A stretch of DNA of 20,098 nucleotides, from contig CAPAOL010000053.1 in assembly GCA_948579315.1 (NCBI GenBank), positions 1 through 20,098 on the forward strand, in the 5' to 3' direction. Shown one piece after another: positions 16,731-20,098 of the stretch. The DNA is from an uncultured Phocaeicola sp. Lineage in GTDB: Bacteria; Bacteroidota; Bacteroidia; Bacteroidales; Bacteroidaceae. Numbering within the stretch: position 1 is the stretch's first letter; the number at the start of each line of letters is the position of its first letter. Made by a program: the position numbers and the translations under genes. The notes beneath the pieces were generated by a model. The model was not told where the DNA came from. It saw only the letters and a program-made list of their open reading frames with translations, and searched no databases.

Positions 16731-18884
16731 TTACAATCCGACTTCAATACCTTCTGCCAGATTACCACTAGCCCGTCGAACACCTTGTTTGGTTATCACC
16801 TTGACAATTGCCATCCCCTTATTCTCCAGTTTTCTTTTTCCTGTTTTTCCAACCAGTTTCACCATGACTTTGTTACCATTACGTTCTGCTGTAAACTGTT
16901 GTAAACTATAATCACCTTTTTGGTATGACCAACCGTCGCCAGCATCCCAATACATACTTCCGGAAGCCTTGCCTTGCTCATCCAAACAGACCAAAAGCGT
17001 CAAAGGATCCAGTGAGTTTTCAGTGGTATTCTGTATTATCTTGCCGGTAGGAATGATAGAACCACCACGAATCTTTAATTTTGCCTGATATTTACCATCC
17101 TTATCCCCGTCTACCAGTGACAAATCCTCCCATATCCCTTTAGGAAGCGCCGCTTTTTTAGCAAATGAAGGGATTACCAACAAGTCATCACCAACTAGAA
17201 ATGCTTTTTCTTCCGCTCTTAACGAAAGATCTTTTGGATCAGCAAAGAATACCGGACGCATGATAGGCATACCGTTTGTAGAAGCCTCATGCAAAAGAGT
17301 ATAATAATAAGGTAGCAAAATATATCTGCGTTCCAAAGCAATACGGGAAACCTCTTCTATTTCTTTTCTAAAAGCCCAAGGCTCTTTATTGTTGGTTCCG
17401 GCACAAGCATGACCGCGAGAAAACGGGTAAAAAGCTCCCAACGCAATCCAATTGCCGAACAAATCGGCATCTGCATGAAACAAGAAGCCGCCAATGTCAG
17501 CACCACTCATAGGTTGTCCCGACAGCCCTAATGTTAACGACATAGGTACCGACATCTCCATATGCTCGCGACTGGAAGCATTGTCGCCTGTCCATGTTGC
17601 GGCATAACGCTGCCCTCCCAAAAAATTAGAACGGGTCAGAATAAAAGGACGTTTCTTAGGTTGCGCGGCTAACATTCCTTCTCTTGATGACTTAACCATT
17701 AAGAACCCGTAAACATTATGATATTGTAAATGAGTTCCGGCAGGAATTCCCTTTCCTCCTCTATGCAAATTATCTTCCGGCATCGTTCCGGTAGGTGTAT
17801 TACTCACTTGCGGTTCGTTCACATCGTTCCAAACCCCATCTACGCCTTGTGCCATAAAGTTTTTATAAAGTCCGCCCCACCACTGGCAAACTTTAGGATC
17901 TGTAAAATCCGGCCATGCCACTTTCCCCGGCCATGCATCACCGTTATATTCTTTTCCATCGGCAGTTTTCACCCAAACATCATTTGCTGTTCCCGAATCA
18001 TAGACAGAATAACCTTTTTCGGCTTTAGCTCCCGGATCAATCATCCATACCGAATGGAACCCACGCAGATGCAAGTCTCGATTTACAGCTTTTGGATCAG
18101 GAAAACCTTGTGGATTAAATGTGAATATACGATAACCATCCATATAATCAATATCCATCCAGATTACATCACACGGAATACGCTTGTAACGAAGCGTATC
18201 GGCTATTTCTATCACACGACTGTCAGGCGTATAGGAAAAACGGCATTGCTGATACCCCAAAGCCCAGCGCGGAACCATCGGCATAGTACCGGTTAGTTCG
18301 GATAATCCTCGAACAACAGCCTGAGGTGATTCTCTATCAATGATAAATACACGAAAAAGCTCTCCTTCACTTCTTAATTCTATTTTCTCATCTGTGCTGC
18401 TTAATTCAGCTTTCCAAGTAGTATCAAACAAAATACCAAAGGCAGTCCCATCCTTCCTGACTCCCATCATCCATGGATGCGACTGATACAAACGCGTTCC
18501 ATTATCAACTCCGTATGCTCCGGAATCGGTATTCCACAGTTTTATGGTTTTTCCGTTTCTTAAAAGAGATCCGGTAACTTCTCCGCCTCCGTAGATACTC
18601 GCACCTTCCGGTATGATTAATGATGCATTCGCTTTACCGTCAGTCAGTGAAAAATCGGGAACCAGCTCCCACCCGGAAGAAAGTGCACCCTGTTCGCGAG
18701 GTTCTTTTTCAATTGCAAAAGAAGGCACTTTCTTGGCATCAAAGCCATCAGGTACAAATTTGGCAATTCCATTTCCTACCATAACGCTACGCGCGACATT
18801 TACCTTCCTCGTAGAGGCATTAATTGACAAAGACAATGTTACGAGCAAACTAATTGCTACCGTTTTAATGCAGTTTTGTTTCAT
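16731..18884 (-). CDS. GH31 alpha-glucosidase-like enzyme (WNDVNEP type)
   Basis: This 717-residue protein has a signal peptide (MKQNCIKTVAISLLVTLSLSINAS). An N-terminal galactose-mutarotase-like domain covers about 30-200, followed by a TIM barrel from about 205 to 530 and C-terminal beta domains. Classic GH31 motifs are visible: GYQQCRFSYTPDSRV (210-224), CDVIWMDIDYMDGY (238-251), GVWNDVNEP (350-358, nucleophile Asp354), WTGDNASS (431-438, acid/base Asp434), MSGADIGGF (459-467), and FYPFSRGHA, where Arg490 and His492 contact the sugar. Enzymes with these motifs are retaining alpha-glucosidases, including the glucosidase II type, so alpha-glucoside is the likeliest substrate. The gene is separated from the operon by 326 bp and has its own promoter region that resembles the operon's, suggesting shared control. 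It differs strongly from the other GH31 in the window. Confidence 0.94.
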   Translation of the reverse strand: MKQNCIKTVAISLLVTLSLSINASTRKVNVARSVMVGNGIAKFVPDGFDAKKVPSFAIEKEPREQGALSSGWELVPDFSLTDGKANASLIIPEGASIYGGGEVTGSLLRNGKTIKLWNTDSGAYGVDNGTRLYQSHPWMMGVRKDGTAFGILFDTTWKAELSSTDEKIELRSEGELFRVFIIDRESPQAVVRGLSELTGTMPMVPRWALGYQQCRFSYTPDSRVIEIADTLRYKRIPCDVIWMDIDYMDGYRIFTFNPQGFPDPKAVNRDLHLRGFHSVWMIDPGAKAEKGYSVYDSGTANDVWVKTADGKEYNGDAWPGKVAWPDFTDPKVCQWWGGLYKNFMAQGVDGVWNDVNEPQVSNTPTGTMPEDNLHRGGKGIPAGTHLQYHNVYGFLMVKSSREGMLAAQPKKRPFILTRSNFLGGQRYAATWTGDNASSREHMEMSVPMSLTLGLSGQPMSGADIGGFLFHADADLFGNWIALGAFYPFSRGHACAGTNNKEPWAFRKEIEEVSRIALERRYILLPYYYTLLHEASTNGMPIMRPVFFADPKDLSLRAEEKAFLVGDDLLVIPSFAKKAALPKGIWEDLSLVDGDKDGKYQAKLKIRGGSIIPTGKIIQNTTENSLDPLTLLVCLDEQGKASGSMYWDAGDGWSYQKGDYSLQQFTAERNGNKVMVKLVGKTGKRKLENKGMAIVKVITKQGVRRASGNLAEGIEVGL

Positions 18885-18980
18885 GATTTCTTAATTAATG
18901 ATTCTGTTGAATACTTACCCTTCAACGGCTAAATAGAAAGCGAATTAAACACTTTTTCACTCATTAATCATCCTCTGATA

Positions 18981-19097
18981 TGACAAAATGCTGGCAAAAT
19001 CACATTGGTCAAAAGCCACATAGCATGTACAATAAGAGCACATCATAACCAATTAATTTACAACAAATTACCATACAACACGCGTAATGAGCGCACA
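18981..19097 (-). promoter_or_regulatory. Probable promoter and operator region of the GH31 gene, homologous to the operon promoter
   Basis: Positions 18981-19042 align with 16518-16579 without gaps at about 44 of 62 identical bases, including TGACAAAATG and AGAGCACA blocks. The -7 position reads TGATTTTG (18995-19002, minus strand), one base off TAnnTTTG. The direct repeat copy TACAATAAGAGCACA is at 19028-19042, and a weaker copy (10 of 15 bases) at 19083-19097 keeps the same 55-bp spacing as in the operon promoter. The leader would be about 100 nt. Confidence 0.55.
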
Positions 19098-19122
19098 AAA
19101 CAAAGTACATACGGTTTTTCGT

Positions 19123-19255
19123 CAAATTTGGTGGTAAGTTCTTTATCTCTTTATTTCCAAGCTACTAATTATCTCTTTTTACTTACTTTCACAAGAAAAT
19201 ATAGGCACTAACTGAATTGGCTAAATGAACAGAGAAAAACTTACCACCCAACTTG
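19123..19255. repeat. MITE-like element, copy 1
   Basis: The ends are inverted: CAAATTTGGTGGTAAG (19123-19138) against CTTACCACCCAACTTG (19240-19255), 14 of 16 paired. The interior is AT-rich and non-coding. It aligns in direct orientation with copy 2 at about 92% over the first ~95 bp; after ACTGAAT the two differ by a ~9-bp length change. No target-site duplication is evident. It could be a miniature transposable element or a long-hairpin RNA. Confidence 0.6.
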
Positions 19256-19267
19256 CTTCTATGTGTA

Positions 19268-19784
19268 TTTTTGATTTTCATTTCTCATATTCTCATAGTT
19301 TTTAGATAAACAAAAGATTATCAAATAGATATCTTATGAGAAACACTTTTAAAAACGACATTTCTCATAAGTTTGCCCGTATTTTGGCTCAAAATCGACC
19401 TTATTCTCATGGTGTTTTATGGTATTTCTCATAGTCAAAAGCCATTCGTCCTTCCCTTTTTTCTTTCAACTTACCTTATTTTTATCAGGAAATGAAGCTA
19501 CTATTTAGATAAAATAATAGCTTTTTGCTTGAAGATGCCCATTAGTTTTGATTGTCCCATATATTATGGGAAAGTATTCCCTTATATTAAGGGAAAACGT
19601 TCCCACAAAATGAGGGAATCTTTTCCCAAGCAGTAGGGAATCTTTTCCCACAATATGTGGGACTAATACACTGTATATGGAAACAAACAAAAGGAATACA
19701 TGGTTCTATTGATGCAATGCTGGCTTCCAGCACACTACACTATGAGAAATCCCCCGAAACACTATGAGAAATGAAAATAAAAAA
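19268..19784. repeat. Segment flanked by a 22-bp inverted repeat, rich in TATGAGAAAT words
   Basis: The left arm at 19268-19289 and right arm at 19763-19784 are reverse complements at 21 of 22 bases. TATGAGAAAT-like words occur at about 19280, 19288, 19335, 19360, 19402, 19424, 19741 and 19763, in both orientations. An 11-bp perfect inverted repeat, CTTATGAGAAA (19333-19343) and TTTCTCATAAG (19361-19371), lies inside. The last two words form a 22-bp direct repeat. The segment might be invertible DNA or a cluster of binding sites. Confidence 0.5.
19554..19662. repeat. Five tandem palindromes TTCCC-N8/9-GGGAA, period 22-23 bp
   Basis: Five units have TTCCC (first copy GTCCC) at 19554, 19577, 19600, 19623 and 19645, each followed after 8-9 variable bases by GGGA or GGGAA. 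The junctions between units are themselves palindromic (GGGAA-N4-TTCCC, four copies, two of them with TCTT in the middle). Variable cores are atatattat, ttatattaa, acaaaatga, aagcagta and acaatatgt. The period is close to two helical turns, which fits a tandem operator, but no associated gene is visible. Confidence 0.85.
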
Positions 19785-19792
19785 ACTCGATT

Positions 19793-19928
19793 CTTTTTCA
19801 AATTTGGTGATAAATTCTTTATCTCTTTATTTCCAAGTTACTAATTATCCATTTTTACTTACTTTCATAAGAAAATATAGGCACTGACTGAATGAGCGGA
19901 GAAAAACTTATCACCAAATTTGAAAAAG
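19793..19928. repeat. MITE-like element, copy 2
   Basis: The two ends, 19793-19813 and 19908-19928, are perfect 21-bp inverted repeats whose core reads CAAATTTGGTGATAA. The interior from 19799 matches copy 1 closely (about 92% over 95 bp, ending near ACTGAAT). The perfect ends could fold a single strand into a long hairpin. Homopolymer runs of C and A follow immediately on the right. Confidence 0.65.
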
Positions 19929-20098
19929 CCCCCCCAAAAAAACAGAGGATTACTTGCAGATGTGCAAAAGCACATATATCATTATAAATCAACATATTGA
20001 ATCAAGAATGGCAAATTCGGAGGTAAGCGTCTCCGCGATGCCATCTTTCCTTAATTTTTGTATTTTCTTACCTTTGGCTCAAAAAACATGGAAGCCAA

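Larger units (their letters stand above)
18885..20098. other. Gene-free, repeat-rich intergenic region
   Basis: No convincing gene, tRNA or rRNA is visible in these 1.2 kb; the short open frames are AT-rich and resemble nothing. The first ~210 bp hold the GH31 leader and promoter region, including a small hairpin GTTGAA-N9-TTCAAC at 18906-18926. The rest is built of repeats listed separately: two ~130-bp elements with inverted ends, scattered TATGAGAAAT words, a flanking 22-bp inverted repeat and a five-unit palindrome array. Confidence 0.7.

Noticed and set aside
19496..19526. Terminator-like AT-rich hairpin followed by T residues on the plus strand
   Set aside because: The stem AGCTACTATT / AATAATAGCT has one mismatch and only about four T residues after it, and no plus-strand gene lies upstream.
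19554..19662. CRISPR array
   Set aside because: Conserved parts are only 5-bp arms of a palindrome and cores are 8-9 bp, far too short for repeat-spacer units; no cas gene is present.
19505..19690. A 61-residue open frame on the minus strand across the palindrome array
   Set aside because: Its content comes from the 22-23 bp repeats, whose period is not a multiple of three, and it has no signal, motif or leader that supports a gene.
19718..19732. Short hairpin TGCTGG-CTT-CCAGCA
   Set aside because: Six base pairs with a 3-nt loop and no U-tract or gene beside it; not enough to assign a role.

Overview
The window looks like part of a Bacteroides (or close Bacteroidales) chromosome. It holds a SusC/SusD pair with SusE-type lipoproteins, lipoprotein signals followed by acidic residues, AT-rich leaders without a clear Shine-Dalgarno, and -7-like boxes of the TAnnTTTG type. 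All ten convincing genes lie on the minus strand and form a polysaccharide- or glycoprotein-utilization locus (PUL). No regulator gene (HTCS, ECF sigma/anti-sigma or SusR type) is in view.

In transcription order (right to left) the layout is as follows. At 18885-20098 there is a 1.2 kb gene-free, repeat-rich region. At 16731-18884 is a secreted GH31 alpha-glucosidase-like enzyme with its own promoter region. At 16405-16730 is an intergenic region whose promoter segment aligns without gaps to the one upstream of that GH31 gene. Then comes a long probable operon: a surface lipoprotein with an F5/8-type domain and a calpain-type cysteine protease domain (14794-16404), SusC (11577-14714), SusD (9632-11554), a SusE/F-like glycan-binding lipoprotein (8458-9603), a small SusE N-domain-like lipoprotein (7930-8391), a second, divergent GH31 (5292-7814), two GH92 alpha-mannosidases (2939-5218 and 584-2926), and a partial basic-secretory-protein metallopeptidase lipoprotein (1-571, running off the left edge). 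Hairpin-forming inverted repeats sit between the binding-protein genes and between them and the enzyme genes.

Together the genes suggest a system that binds and opens a mannose-rich glycoprotein. Two predicted proteases would attack the protein, SusC/D/E would bind and import glycan or glycopeptide, two GH92 enzymes with different motif variants would remove alpha-mannose, and two GH31 enzymes would remove other alpha-linked hexose, perhaps the glucose caps of high-mannose N-glycans. The substrate is inference. Family assignments come from visible motifs.

The least explained part is the right-hand 1.2 kb. It contains two ~92% similar, ~130 bp elements with terminal inverted repeats, eight copies of a TATGAGAAAT-like word, a 22-bp inverted repeat flanking ~0.5 kb, and five tandem palindromes TTCCC-N8/9-GGGAA at a 22-23 bp period.
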